64,000 nt of DNA from Pedobacter panaciterrae. GTDB lineage: Bacteria > Bacteroidota > Bacteroidia > Sphingobacteriales > Sphingobacteriaceae. The notes under the pieces were generated by a model. It was not told where the DNA came from, did no database searches, and saw nothing but the letters and a program-made list of their open reading frames with translations. The stretch covers positions 372,001 to 436,000 of the forward strand of contig NZ_JABMKW010000020.1 in assembly GCF_013204795.1 (NCBI RefSeq). The letters are read 5' to 3'. How positions within the stretch are numbered: position 1 is the stretch's first letter; the number at the start of each line of letters is the position of its first letter. Position numbers and translations under genes: made by a program. Shown here in pieces: positions 1 through 9,170 of this stretch.

Positions 1-1
1 G

Positions 2-445
2 GAACCTGAATTGACTTTGTTTATCAACGCTTCCGGAAACATACAGGCTTATACTATAGGAAACGACATGAGTTCCAGAAGCATTGAAGGAGAAAACACG
101 TTGTATCTGCCGCAGGCAAAGATTTATGAAAGAAGTGCTGCTCTTGGACCGTGTTTATATATACCTGAAAAGCCGATATCCGATAAAACAATGATAGAGA
201 TGGTTATCAACCGAAACAGTAAGGAGGTTTTTCGCGATTCGGTTTCTATTAGCAGAATGAAACGCTCTCTGAATGAGTTAGTAATCTATTTGTATGCTGA
301 GTGCGACTTTAAAAACGGATGTTTTTTAATGACCGGAACTTGTATTGTACCTCCTAATGACTTTACTTTGAATGAAAAGGACGAGGTTAGCATAAGTATT
401 GATAATATTGGAACATTAACAAATCACATAGCTATTCGTGTATAA
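2..445 (+). CDS. FAH-family sugar-acid dehydratase, 5'-truncated by window edge
   Basis: C-terminal part of a fumarylacetoacetate hydrolase (FAH) family protein. The reading frame is open to the window edge (codons for E-P-E-L precede the first possible TTG start), so the true start lies upstream. The segment GNDMSSRSIEGENTLYLPQAK, followed by Y-x-x-S-x-x-L-G-P-C, is characteristic of the FAH members that act as 2-keto-3-deoxy-pentonate dehydratases. The next gene, 25 bp downstream, is a ketoglutarate semialdehyde dehydrogenase-type enzyme. Together they would convert a 2-keto-3-deoxy-pentonate to 2-oxoglutarate (Weimberg-type pathway). The dehydratase role is inferred from family and neighbour; another FAH hydrolase activity is possible. 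Confidence 0.8.
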   Translation, partial: EPELTLFINASGNIQAYTIGNDMSSRSIEGENTLYLPQAKIYERSAALGPCLYIPEKPISDKTMIEMVINRNSKEVFRDSVSISRMKRSLNELVIYLYAECDFKNGCFLMTGTCIVPPNDFTLNEKDEVSISIDNIGTLTNHIAIRV

Positions 446-470
446 AAAATAGCTTTAAATTTTACTAAAT

Positions 471-2066
471 ATGGTGTCTATAACAGGTGAGAATTTTATT
501 GGAAATATTCGTAGTGGCAATGGAACCGATAGCTTTCAGGCTTTCAATCCCACTGGGAATGTTTTAATATCAGAAAAGTTTACTTACGCAACAGAGAAAG
601 AACTTGAACGGGCATTATCATTAGCACAGGATGCTTTTGTTAGCTATAAAAATATTTCAACAATTAAGCGTGCTGAGTTTTTAGAAGCAATTGCAGAAGA
701 AATAATGGCGCTGGAAGAAACATTGATAGAAAGAGCTGTTACAGAATCAGGTTTGCCCATTGGACGAATAACAGGCGAAAGAGGCCGTACCTTTGGTCAG
801 TTAAAAATGTTTGCCCAGTTACTACGTGACGGCTGGTATGTGGATGCAAGAATAGATACTGCACAACCTGAAAGAGTACCATTACCAAAATCTGACATCA
901 GAAGAATGCTTATTCCAATTGGCCCTGTTGCAGTTTATGGTGCCAGTAATTTCCCATTGGCTTTCTCTACAGCAGGAGGCGATACTGCTTCGGCACTTGC
1001 TGCAGGCTGTCCTGTAATTGTTAAAACACATCCATCTCATCCTGGCACCAGCGAATTGATATCTTCTGCAATTATTCAGGCAGCTAAAAGAACAGGCATG
1101 CCTGAGGGTGTATTTTCAGCCTTAAACCTTACAAACGATCAGTCGGTAAGACTCGTACAGCACCCTGCTATAAAGGCAGTGGGTTTTACAGGATCAAGAA
1201 AAGTAGGCATGACTCTTTTTAATGCGGCTGCGAAAAGACCAGAACCCATTCCTGTATATGCAGAAATGAGTGCTATAAATCCGGTTATTTTGATGGAAGA
1301 AGCATTAAAAGTAAAAGGAGAAGCAATTGCTAAAGGATTGGCCGGCTCAGTAACTATGGGGGCAGGCCAATTTTGTACTAATCCTGGATTGGTATTACTA
1401 ATAGAAAGCGAAGCGAGTAAATATTTTCTAAATCACTTTGTGAAACATCTGGGAGCAACTGAACCTGCAACAATGTTGAACAAGAATATCTGCCAATCAT
1501 ACAGTAAAGGTATCGAAACGACTAAAACGGTTAACGGAGTTAATGTTTTGGCTGAGGGAACAAAATTAGCAAATGACGAGAGAAATGAGGCCAGATCAAT
1601 TGCTTTTACGGTTTCAGCAGATGATTTCCTTTCGAATAAACAGTTAAACGAGGAGGTTTTTGGTCCGGTAACACTTTTTGTATTGATAAAAGATACAGCC
1701 CAGCTTCATCTGGTTTTAAATCAATTGGAAGGGCAGCTTACGGCTACTGTTCATGCCGAACCTGAAGATAAAGGTAATTTGATTCCTGTAATTGATATAA
1801 TCACCCAAAAAGCGGGTCGTGTGATCTATAACGGTTTTCCTACAGGTGTAGAAGTTTGTCATTCAATGCAACATGGTGGACCATTCCCGTCAACCACCGA
1901 TGGAAGATCAACATCTGTGGGTACTGCAGCAATTTATCGTTTTTTAAGACCGGTGTCTTATCAGGATATTCCAGATGAATTACTTCCTGCAGCATTACAA
2001 AACAGTAACCCACTGAGTATTTTGAGGTTGATAGATGGCTCATGGAAAACTGATTTAATACCTTAA
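471..2066 (+). CDS. Aldehyde dehydrogenase, 2,5-dioxovalerate (ketoglutarate semialdehyde) type
   Basis: 531-residue NAD(P)-dependent aldehyde dehydrogenase. Visible landmarks are the GFTGS cofactor loop, the general-base glutamate E265 in YAEMSA, and the catalytic cysteine C302 in GQFCTNPG. The variant motifs (YGASNFPLAFSTAGGD, KTHPSHPGTS) are those of the ketoglutarate semialdehyde dehydrogenase subgroup rather than the classical betaine or succinate enzymes. It follows the FAH-family dehydratase by 25 bp, which fits the last step of a pentose or uronate oxidation route yielding 2-oxoglutarate. Cytosolic; no signal peptide. The subgroup assignment is by motif recognition, and the aldehyde substrate itself is inferred from context. 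Confidence 0.9.
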   Translation: MVSITGENFIGNIRSGNGTDSFQAFNPTGNVLISEKFTYATEKELERALSLAQDAFVSYKNISTIKRAEFLEAIAEEIMALEETLIERAVTESGLPIGRITGERGRTFGQLKMFAQLLRDGWYVDARIDTAQPERVPLPKSDIRRMLIPIGPVAVYGASNFPLAFSTAGGDTASALAAGCPVIVKTHPSHPGTSELISSAIIQAAKRTGMPEGVFSALNLTNDQSVRLVQHPAIKAVGFTGSRKVGMTLFNAAAKRPEPIPVYAEMSAINPVILMEEALKVKGEAIAKGLAGSVTMGAGQFCTNPGLVLLIESEASKYFLNHFVKHLGATEPATMLNKNICQSYSKGIETTKTVNGVNVLAEGTKLANDERNEARSIAFTVSADDFLSNKQLNEEVFGPVTLFVLIKDTAQLHLVLNQLEGQLTATVHAEPEDKGNLIPVIDIITQKAGRVIYNGFPTGVEVCHSMQHGGPFPSTTDGRSTSVGTAAIYRFLRPVSYQDIPDELLPAALQNSNPLSILRLIDGSWKTDLIP

Positions 2067-2087
2067 CTTCGTGCTTATTTTTAAGCT

Positions 2088-3431
2088 ATGAATTGGGAAA
2101 AGTTATTGTCATCAAAACGATGGGGAAATGAAGATAGGTTTACTGGAAATCAAAAAGAAGCTCGTTCCGAGTTTCAAAGAGATTATGACAGGATCATATT
2201 TTCATCACCTTTTAGAAGATTACAAAACAAAACCCAGGTATTTCCTTTACCAGGCAGTGTGTTTGTTCATAACCGACTTACACACAGCCTGGAAGTTGCG
2301 AGTGTTGGGCGATCATTGGGTACGATCTTTTACAACAGGATAAAAGACTCAGATGCCAATATAGATGAAACCTGTCCGCTGCTATGTGAAATAGGAAACA
2401 TTATTGCATCTGCTTGCTTGGCTCATGATCTGGGTAATCCGGCCTTTGGTCATTCTGGTGAATCAGCCATATCGCACTATTTTAACAGTGGTGATGGGAA
2501 GATATATCAGGAACAGGTAAATGAGGCACAGTGGGAAGATTTGATCCATTTTGAGGGAAATGCCAATGCATTAAGAATATTAACCCACCCATTTGCAGGA
2601 AAAGGAACAGGAGGATTTGCATTAACTTACTCTACACTTGCTGCGATAGCTAAATATCCATGTGCATCTGTAGCAGGCCATAATAAAAAGAATATTTATA
2701 CTAAAAAATACGGTTTCTTCCAGTCAGAGCAAAGCGGATTTGAAAAGATTGCTGCAGAGATGGATCTTATTAAGGTTCAGGAATCGCCTTTAATTTATAA
2801 GCGACACCCACTTGTGTATTTAGTAGAAGCAGCAGATGACATTTGTTATAATATTATTGATCTGGAGGATGCACATCGTTTAAAAATCCTTTCGTACAAG
2901 GAAGTTGAAACTTTACTTTTGCCTTTGTGCAATGATGTTAAAATGCCGTCAAGGCTAGCTGAAATGGAAGATGATGATGCCAAAATCACGCTCATGAGGG
3001 CAAAATCGATAAGCACATTGATATGGCAATGTTCAAATGTATTTTATCAGGAACAGGAATCGATATTAAACGGTGACTTCAATATAAGTTTGATGGATGC
3101 TATTGAAGCGCCATTCTTATCCGTAATGAAAGAAATAGAAAAGATTTCAGTTAAAAAAATTTATAACTATTCTTCTGTTGTACAGATCGAAGTAGCAGGT
3201 TATCAGGTAATGGGCGGGCTTTTAGAAGAGTTTATTCCAGCCTACCTGCAAAACGAATCAAAATACCATAAGAAACTGGTTGAATTGATACCGAAGCAAT
3301 TTTTAACAGAGAAGAATGATGTTTATTCTAAAATCCAAAGCGTATTGGATTTTGTTTCAGGAATGACAGATATCTATGCTGTTGAGTTATTTAGGAAAAT
3401 TAAGGGAATATCTTTTCCTTCAATGAGTTAA
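2088..3431 (+). CDS. dgt: Deoxyguanosinetriphosphate triphosphohydrolase (dGTPase)
   Basis: 447-residue HD-superfamily dNTP triphosphohydrolase, which splits dGTP into deoxyguanosine and triphosphate. The N-terminal signature RDYDRIIFSSPFRRLQNKTQ and the following HNRLTHSLEV segment are typical of the Dgt family. The metal-binding HD pair sits in CLAHDLGNPAFGHSGE near residue 115, and a further conserved VEAADDICYNIIDLEDA segment follows. It starts 21 bp after the aldehyde dehydrogenase and ends 7 bp before the reductase, so it is probably cotranscribed with both, although its function (nucleotide pool control) is unrelated to sugar-acid oxidation. Confidence 0.95.
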   Translation: MNWEKLLSSKRWGNEDRFTGNQKEARSEFQRDYDRIIFSSPFRRLQNKTQVFPLPGSVFVHNRLTHSLEVASVGRSLGTIFYNRIKDSDANIDETCPLLCEIGNIIASACLAHDLGNPAFGHSGESAISHYFNSGDGKIYQEQVNEAQWEDLIHFEGNANALRILTHPFAGKGTGGFALTYSTLAAIAKYPCASVAGHNKKNIYTKKYGFFQSEQSGFEKIAAEMDLIKVQESPLIYKRHPLVYLVEAADDICYNIIDLEDAHRLKILSYKEVETLLLPLCNDVKMPSRLAEMEDDDAKITLMRAKSISTLIWQCSNVFYQEQESILNGDFNISLMDAIEAPFLSVMKEIEKISVKKIYNYSSVVQIEVAGYQVMGGLLEEFIPAYLQNESKYHKKLVELIPKQFLTEKNDVYSKIQSVLDFVSGMTDIYAVELFRKIKGISFPSMS

Positions 3432-3438
3432 TAATAAA

Positions 3439-4404
3439 ATGGAAGTTACAGATATACTTATTATAGGAGCAGGGCCAATTGGTATTGCCTGCGGTATTGA
3501 AGCAAAAAAAGCAGGCTTATCGTATGTGATCATCGAAAAAGGATGTCTGGTGAATTCATTATATAATTATCCTCAGAATATGACTTTCTTCTCCACATCA
3601 GAGAAACTGGAAATAGGGGGAGTTCCTTTTGTTTCAAATAATCCTAAACCTACCAGGTCCGAAGCATTAGAGTATTACCGCAGGGTAGCACTTAAATTTG
3701 AATTAAATACAAAGCTTTTTGAATCTGTTGACGATGTTGCGAAGCAAGATGTTGGCTTTATAGTAACCACTTCAAAATCAAGCTATCTTACCAGAAATAT
3801 TATCATCTCTACCGGATTTTATGATCTCCCGAACAAAATAGATATACCCGGCGAAGATCTTCCCAAAGTAGCGCACTATTATAAAGACCCGCATTATTAT
3901 GCAATGCAAAATGTTATTGTAATTGGGGCCAGTAATTCATCGGTAGATGCTGCCTTGGAAACCTATAGAAAGGGCGCCAATGTAACCATGGTAGTCCGAG
4001 ACGAATCGATAAGTAAGCGGGTTAAATACTGGGTTAGACCGGATGTTATGAATCGCATTGAGGAAGGAAACATTAAAGCTTATTTCCATTCTGAATTGGT
4101 TAGCATAGCAAATGAGACCGCTGATATTCGAACACCAGAGGGAATAATTACCATACCAAATGATTTTGTGCTGGCCTTAACCGGTTATCAACCCAATTTT
4201 GAGCTGCTAAGAAAATTTGGTGTTAAGCTTAGTGAAGACGATAAGTGCCTGCCGGAACACAATTCACAAACAATGGAGACCAATGAAAAGGGTATTTATT
4301 TGGCAGGTGTTGTTTGTGGAGGTATGGATACCCATTTATGGTTTATAGAAAACTCAAGAGACCATGCTGTTAAGATCATAAGCGATATTAAAAAGAAAGC
4401 TTAA
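3439..4404 (+). CDS. ypdA: YpdA-type FAD/NAD(P) reductase (putative bacillithiol disulfide reductase)
   Basis: 321-residue flavoprotein of the thioredoxin-reductase-like fold. It has an N-terminal FAD-binding GxGPxG motif (IIGAGPIGIACG) and a second dinucleotide motif, VIGASNSSVDAALE, near residue 160. There is no CxxC redox pair, which separates it from thioredoxin reductase and fits the YpdA/Bdr group that recycles oxidised bacillithiol with NADPH. The start ATG lies 7 bp after the dgt stop. Many Bacteroidota make bacillithiol, so the assignment fits the host. The biochemical role is known for Firmicute homologues and is inferred here. Confidence 0.82.
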   Translation: MEVTDILIIGAGPIGIACGIEAKKAGLSYVIIEKGCLVNSLYNYPQNMTFFSTSEKLEIGGVPFVSNNPKPTRSEALEYYRRVALKFELNTKLFESVDDVAKQDVGFIVTTSKSSYLTRNIIISTGFYDLPNKIDIPGEDLPKVAHYYKDPHYYAMQNVIVIGASNSSVDAALETYRKGANVTMVVRDESISKRVKYWVRPDVMNRIEEGNIKAYFHSELVSIANETADIRTPEGIITIPNDFVLALTGYQPNFELLRKFGVKLSEDDKCLPEHNSQTMETNEKGIYLAGVVCGGMDTHLWFIENSRDHAVKIISDIKKKA

Positions 4405-4425
4405 AAAAAATATTTCACATATTGT

Positions 4426-4455
4426 TTGTTTCGTACGAAAGTTATCCTACCTTTA
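4426..4455 (+). promoter_or_regulatory. Candidate Bacteroidota promoter with BlaI-type operator
   Basis: A TTG at 4426-4428 and TACCTTTA at 4448-4455 are separated by exactly 19 nt, matching the Bacteroidota housekeeping consensus TTG-N19-TAnnTTTG except for the last base. The spacer begins with a perfect 12-bp palindrome, TTTCGTACGAAA, at 4429-4440. BlaI/MecI repressors bind palindromes overlapping their own promoters, so this is the likely autoregulatory operator. The predicted transcription start falls on or next to the ATG at 4460, implying a leaderless or nearly leaderless mRNA. Seen directly: the sequence elements and spacing. Inferred: binding and start site. Confidence 0.6.
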
Positions 4456-4459
4456 TATT

Positions 4460-4852
4460 ATGAAACAGAATAAACCTATTGATGCTATTCCTGAGCCTAC
4501 AAGAGCGGAGCTTGAAATTTTACAGGTTTTATGGGAATTTGGCCCTTCTACAGTGCGCTTTGTTAATGACACACTGAATGAGCAAAGAGATGTAAATTAC
4601 ACCTCTACACTTAAGCAAATGCAAATCATGGCAGATAAAGGGATTCTTAAACGCGATGAGCGCCAGATGAAGCATATATACATTCCCGTAGAAGCCGAAA
4701 ATAAAACTAAGGATCAACTCTTGAATCGTTTCGTAAATACCTTATATAAAGGATCTGCTTCAAAACTAGTCATGCAATTATTAGGAAATGAAAAGACTTC
4801 CAAAGAAGATCTTGATGCTATTAAACAGATGTTAAAGAAACTAGATAAATAA
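4460..4852 (+). CDS. BlaI/MecI/CopY-family transcriptional repressor
   Basis: 130-residue winged-helix regulator. The segment PTRAELEILQVLWEFGPSTVRFVNDTLNEQRDVNYTS, continuing with TLKQMQIMADKGILKRDE, is the standard BlaI DNA-binding domain, and the C-terminal half (LLNRFVNTLYKGSASKLVMQLLG) is the dimerisation region. BlaI-type proteins repress their own operon until cleaved or released by a partner M56 membrane peptidase, here encoded 31 bp downstream. A perfect palindrome lies in its promoter. In Bacteroidota such pairs often sit next to genes unrelated to beta-lactam resistance, and no beta-lactamase is visible here. Confidence 0.93.
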   Translation: MKQNKPIDAIPEPTRAELEILQVLWEFGPSTVRFVNDTLNEQRDVNYTSTLKQMQIMADKGILKRDERQMKHIYIPVEAENKTKDQLLNRFVNTLYKGSASKLVMQLLGNEKTSKEDLDAIKQMLKKLDK

Positions 4853-4883
4853 TAAAAATTCGAATAATTTAAGAACCACAATT

Positions 4884-6614
4884 ATGGAATTTCAATATGC
4901 TTTATGTATCACTTTTTTCCATTCATTATGGATAGGGATGATCCTTGCTTTATTAACAAGTCTGATTATAGTTACTACAAAAAAAAGCAGTGCTGCAATA
5001 AGGTATAATTTACTTACTGCTGTTTTGTTTTTGTTTGTGATCATCATGAGCCTGGTGTTTTATGATACCTTAAACTCAGGGAGTATCCATCAAAGTTTGA
5101 GTAAGTCAGGGGGAGCGACACTTTTCTCGCCCCAAATAAGCAAAGAAGCCGCCACTGCAGTCAATTCTCAGTCTTTAACTCAGGGCAGTTCTGGATTTAT
5201 TGATGGAATGGGGTATTTGATGAATATATGGACATCTTATTCCGTTCAAATCGTAATGATTTGGTTTTTGATCATTTGCATTAAATGCATACAGCTCATG
5301 ATGGGAATGCATGCAATTTACTATCTAAAGAATACCCAAATCTATTCAGCGGGTGATTTCTGGGAAAATAAGGTAACCGAACTTTCAATTAAATTGAAGA
5401 TCCCCAAAAATATTCAGATTCTACAATCTGGGCTTACGAAAGTACCCGTTGTTGCAGGACACCTGAAGCCTGTGATATTGATTCCACTTGGTTTGTTAAA
5501 TGGATTGTCTGCTGCCGAAGTTGAAGCGATAATCAGTCATGAACTTGCACATATTAAGCGTAGTGATTACCTGGTAAACATACTTCAAAGCTTGATTGAG
5601 ATCATATTCTTTTTTAATCCTGCTGTATTGTGGTTGTCTAAATTGATCAAAGAAGAAAGAGAAAACTGCTGCGATGATCTTGCGTTAACTTGTACTTTGA
5701 ATAAGCAAGACTATATTCAAGCGCTTGTTTCTTGTCAGGAATTTCAATCAAACCAATATGTTATGGCGCTTACCGGCAGAAAGAATCAACTTTTGGAGCG
5801 CGTGAGCAGGATGGTATTCAACAAAAGTTCTTCGCTAAACAAAATGGAGAAAATTATTCTGACCGCTACCTTGATATCAACGTTGATTTTTACAGCAGCT
5901 TTTACCACAAGTAAAAACGCTGTTGTGTCCGATAAACATCCGGTTAGTGAAGTGGTTAATATAAAGCCATATCAGGATACAACTATAAAGCATAATACAA
6001 CGAAGCGTCTCGCTAAAAAGACTCCGGCAGTTAAACACAGAAAGGCTAATTATGCCAAAACTGCCGAACAGACAAGAGAAAAGACGAGGGTTATTGCCGA
6101 ACAAAAAAGAGAGGAAGCCGAAAAGGCAAAAGCAGCACATGAAATAGCAAGCCAGAAGGACCTAAGTAACAAAATTTATGATACTGCCAGGTATGAAAAA
6201 GAGGCTGCAAAATACGCTGCTGCAAGTCAGCAGTATAAAAAGGATGCTGCAAAATATGCTGATGAGGCGGCAAAATACGTCGCCGATCCGGAACATTATC
6301 CGGTTCCCCCAGTGCCGGTAGCCCCGATAGCTCCTGTATATAGAAAACCATATATTCCTGCCAAGCCGGTAGCTCCGAAAGTTAGAATCGGTGACGGAGT
6401 AGTGATTCAGGATCGGGCAGAACCAAAAGATATGACTAAGGAACTGCAAAACGATGGCTTATTACAACAAACAAATAACTTTAAATACAAGCTGGACGCC
6501 GATGAACTGATCATTAACGGCAGGAAACAATCGGATGCGGTTCACCAGAAGTATATGAAAAAGTATCTCAAAAATCGTAAAGGAACAATTACTACAACAG
6601 TAAACACTGATTAA
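4884..6614 (+). CDS. M56-family (BlaR1-like) membrane metallopeptidase with Ala/Pro-rich tail
   Basis: 576-residue integral membrane peptidase, the sensor/protease partner of the preceding BlaI-like repressor. Several hydrophobic segments lie within the first 140 residues. The zinc motif HELAH is at residues 219-223, followed by a membrane-associated NPAVLWLSKLIKEERENCCDDLAL segment typical of M56. A further membrane segment lies near 325-345. Instead of the penicillin-binding sensor domain of classical BlaR1, the C-terminal part is a charged and low-complexity region: Lys/Glu-rich, then several AAKYA-like units (about 430-470), then a Pro/Val/Ala stretch (about 475-500). The ligand sensed is unknown, and the tail gives no clue to it. 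Confidence 0.9.
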   Translation: MEFQYALCITFFHSLWIGMILALLTSLIIVTTKKSSAAIRYNLLTAVLFLFVIIMSLVFYDTLNSGSIHQSLSKSGGATLFSPQISKEAATAVNSQSLTQGSSGFIDGMGYLMNIWTSYSVQIVMIWFLIICIKCIQLMMGMHAIYYLKNTQIYSAGDFWENKVTELSIKLKIPKNIQILQSGLTKVPVVAGHLKPVILIPLGLLNGLSAAEVEAIISHELAHIKRSDYLVNILQSLIEIIFFFNPAVLWLSKLIKEERENCCDDLALTCTLNKQDYIQALVSCQEFQSNQYVMALTGRKNQLLERVSRMVFNKSSSLNKMEKIILTATLISTLIFTAAFTTSKNAVVSDKHPVSEVVNIKPYQDTTIKHNTTKRLAKKTPAVKHRKANYAKTAEQTREKTRVIAEQKREEAEKAKAAHEIASQKDLSNKIYDTARYEKEAAKYAAASQQYKKDAAKYADEAAKYVADPEHYPVPPVPVAPIAPVYRKPYIPAKPVAPKVRIGDGVVIQDRAEPKDMTKELQNDGLLQQTNNFKYKLDADELIINGRKQSDAVHQKYMKKYLKNRKGTITTTVNTD

Positions 6615-6711
6615 AAATAGTTTAATCTTACTTTACACTATTGCAACAACCAGCGTCATTTTAAACACTGAAAGGGACATACTATGCCCGGATTTTAAAA
6701 ATTAATCTTCG

Positions 6712-9168
6712 ATGATGACAAAAAAAATATTGGCTATTTTGGCCATAGGGATTTGTATTGTCCCAATTGTTACCTTTGCCCAACAGACTGAGGCAAGTAT
6801 TTCCGGACAGATAAGGGATACGGAAAATAAGACCTTTGATCTGGCTACAGTTGCCTTGCTTAATGCTAAAGATTCAGTTGTACTGAAATCTACCTTTACT
6901 GAAAGCGATGGTAAATTCAGTTTCAATCAGTTGAAGGCAGGGGACTATCAAATAAAAGTTTCTGCAATGGGTTATACCAGCTATAAGAGTGAGGTGATCA
7001 CTTTAAATACAGCACAGCCTAGCTTTTTTATCCCTAATATTAAACTTATTCCTTCCAGTAATAGCCTTAATCAGGTAAATATTACAGGTAAAAAATCTTT
7101 TATTGAACGTAAGATTGATCGTGTGATTGTAAACGTAGATGCCCTGATATCCAATACCGGTTCTACTGCATTAGAAGTTCTGGAGAAATCTCCGGGTGTG
7201 CAGGTTGACCAGAACGGCACAATAACTTTAAAAGGCAAGCAGGGGGTATTGCTGCTCATCGACGATAAACCAACATATCTTTCCGGCGCGGATCTGGAAA
7301 ACTACTTGAAATCGCTACCATCCTCGTCATTAGAACAGATAGAGATCATGACAAATCCTCCTGCTAAGTATGATGCAGCAGGTAACGCGGGGGTAATTAA
7401 TATAAAAACCAAAAAGGGAAATCTTAAAGGCTTTAATGGTGGCTTTAACCTAAGCCTTAATCAAGGCCAAAAAACAAAAACCCTAAATAGTCTGAACTTC
7501 AACCTAAGGAACAATAAGTTTAATTACTTTGTAAATTTCAGTTACAACTACAATACCGGCTTTTCGGATCTTGATATCAACCGCACCTATAAAAATGCTG
7601 ACAACAGTCCAAAATCGTATTTTAACCAGAACAGCTATTTTGACAGACATGGAAATTCTTTAAATACGAAAGCGGGGGCTGATTATTATCAGTCTGATAA
7701 TACGACCTGGGGCATCCTTGTTAGCGGAATGTCGAGAGCATCTACACAGATAAACAATAATTCTAGTAATCTACTGAATTCAGTACAACAACTCGACTCC
7801 GTTATTAAGGCTAAAAATATTGATATAATTGATTTTAGTAATGGCGGTATTAATTTAAACTATCGACATCAATTTGATAAAAAGGGACATGGTATTACTG
7901 CCGATGCCGATTATCTGGCTTACAGGAACAAAACCAAACAAACTTATTATAATTCAAGTTTTTTTGCAAACGGATCACTAAAATCAGAAGATGTCCTGAC
8001 GGGATACCTTCCTGGAAACATTGATATCTATTCTATGAAAACTGATTATTCGTTGCCATTAAAGTTTGAATGGAAACTGACAACTGGATTAAAGACCAGT
8101 TATACCAAAACCGATAATACTGCAGATTATGCCTATACCATAAATGAAATTACTAAACCGGATTTCGACAAGAGCAATCATTTCATATACAAAGAGCATA
8201 TCAGCGCCGCCTACCTGAATTTAAACAGAGAAATGAAAAAAATCTCTGTACAACTTGGGTTAAGGCTCGAGAATACTTTCTCCGATGGTCATCAACTAGG
8301 TAACGCAATGAAGCCTGATTCGGCATTTAAAAGAAATTATACTGGGCTTTTTCCTACTGTATATGTATTGTATAAGTTGGATACAGCTGCTAACAATCAA
8401 ATAGGCCTTAATTATGGAAGGAGAATTGATCGTCCATATTACCAGGATTTAAATCCTTTTATCTCACCATTAGACAAATTCACCTTTTATGTTGGAAATC
8501 CATTTCTGAGACCGTCATACACCCAATCAATAGAATTGTCCCATACCTATAAAAACAAGTATACCACTACCATAAGCTATTCAAAATCCAGGGATGAAGT
8601 TAATGAAACTATTGAGATATTAAACGGTACTTACTACAGCAGACCTGGTAATATTGGGAAAAAAAAGGTTAAAAGCATCTCTTTTAACGGAACATTTGAT
8701 GCTGCAAGGTGGCTTAGTCTTGATTTTTATGCGGAGGTGACTAACATCAAAACAGTAAGCGATTTTTATACAGGAAAACTTAATACCAGTGGTACTTTCT
8801 GTTTTACCAGTGCAAATGCAAAATTTGCTTTAGGGAAAGATTGGGACGCAGAACTAAGTGGTAATTATAGGAACCGGATTATAGATGTTCAATTCGAACT
8901 GAAAAGTATATGGCAGGCCAGTACAGCCATTCAAAAGAAATTGTCGCCTAGCACAACTTTGAAGTTAGCCATCAATGATTTGTTTTATAGTAGAATTAAT
9001 AGGGGAGTTATTAATAACCTTACACAAACCGATGCTAACTGGACCAACAAAGGTGATTCAAGAACTGCAGTGCTTTCCTTTAACTACCGCTTTGGAAAAG
9101 CCTTCAGTACACCAGCCAAACATGGTGAATCAGGAGCAGAAAGTGAAAAGAACAGGGTGAAGAACTAA
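6712..9168 (+). CDS. TonB-dependent outer-membrane receptor, OMP_b-brl_3 type
   Basis: 818-residue outer-membrane beta-barrel protein. It has a signal peptide ending near VTFAQQ, then a carboxypeptidase-regulatory-like beta domain (about 28-110, ASISGQIRDTENKTFDLATVAL), then a plug region (LEVLEKSPGVQVDQNGTITLKGKQG), and a C-terminal barrel (about 350-800) rich in aromatic and Asn residues. This architecture belongs to TonB-dependent proteins outside the SusC class, with no SusD partner. It follows the BlaI/M56 pair by 98 bp on the same strand and could be a regulated target, though the gap is long enough for its own promoter. The next gene is convergent, 2 bp from its stop. Substrate unknown. 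Confidence 0.87.
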   Translation: MMTKKILAILAIGICIVPIVTFAQQTEASISGQIRDTENKTFDLATVALLNAKDSVVLKSTFTESDGKFSFNQLKAGDYQIKVSAMGYTSYKSEVITLNTAQPSFFIPNIKLIPSSNSLNQVNITGKKSFIERKIDRVIVNVDALISNTGSTALEVLEKSPGVQVDQNGTITLKGKQGVLLLIDDKPTYLSGADLENYLKSLPSSSLEQIEIMTNPPAKYDAAGNAGVINIKTKKGNLKGFNGGFNLSLNQGQKTKTLNSLNFNLRNNKFNYFVNFSYNYNTGFSDLDINRTYKNADNSPKSYFNQNSYFDRHGNSLNTKAGADYYQSDNTTWGILVSGMSRASTQINNNSSNLLNSVQQLDSVIKAKNIDIIDFSNGGINLNYRHQFDKKGHGITADADYLAYRNKTKQTYYNSSFFANGSLKSEDVLTGYLPGNIDIYSMKTDYSLPLKFEWKLTTGLKTSYTKTDNTADYAYTINEITKPDFDKSNHFIYKEHISAAYLNLNREMKKISVQLGLRLENTFSDGHQLGNAMKPDSAFKRNYTGLFPTVYVLYKLDTAANNQIGLNYGRRIDRPYYQDLNPFISPLDKFTFYVGNPFLRPSYTQSIELSHTYKNKYTTTISYSKSRDEVNETIEILNGTYYSRPGNIGKKKVKSISFNGTFDAARWLSLDFYAEVTNIKTVSDFYTGKLNTSGTFCFTSANAKFALGKDWDAELSGNYRNRIIDVQFELKSIWQASTAIQKKLSPSTTLKLAINDLFYSRINRGVINNLTQTDANWTNKGDSRTAVLSFNYRFGKAFSTPAKHGESGAESEKNRVKN

Positions 9169-9170
9169 AG

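Noticed and set aside
5877..6449. Three overlapping minus-strand frames opposite the M56 tail
   Set aside because: They arise from the repetitive Ala/Lys/Pro codons of the real gene; Leu/Phe/Cys-rich products without any domain.
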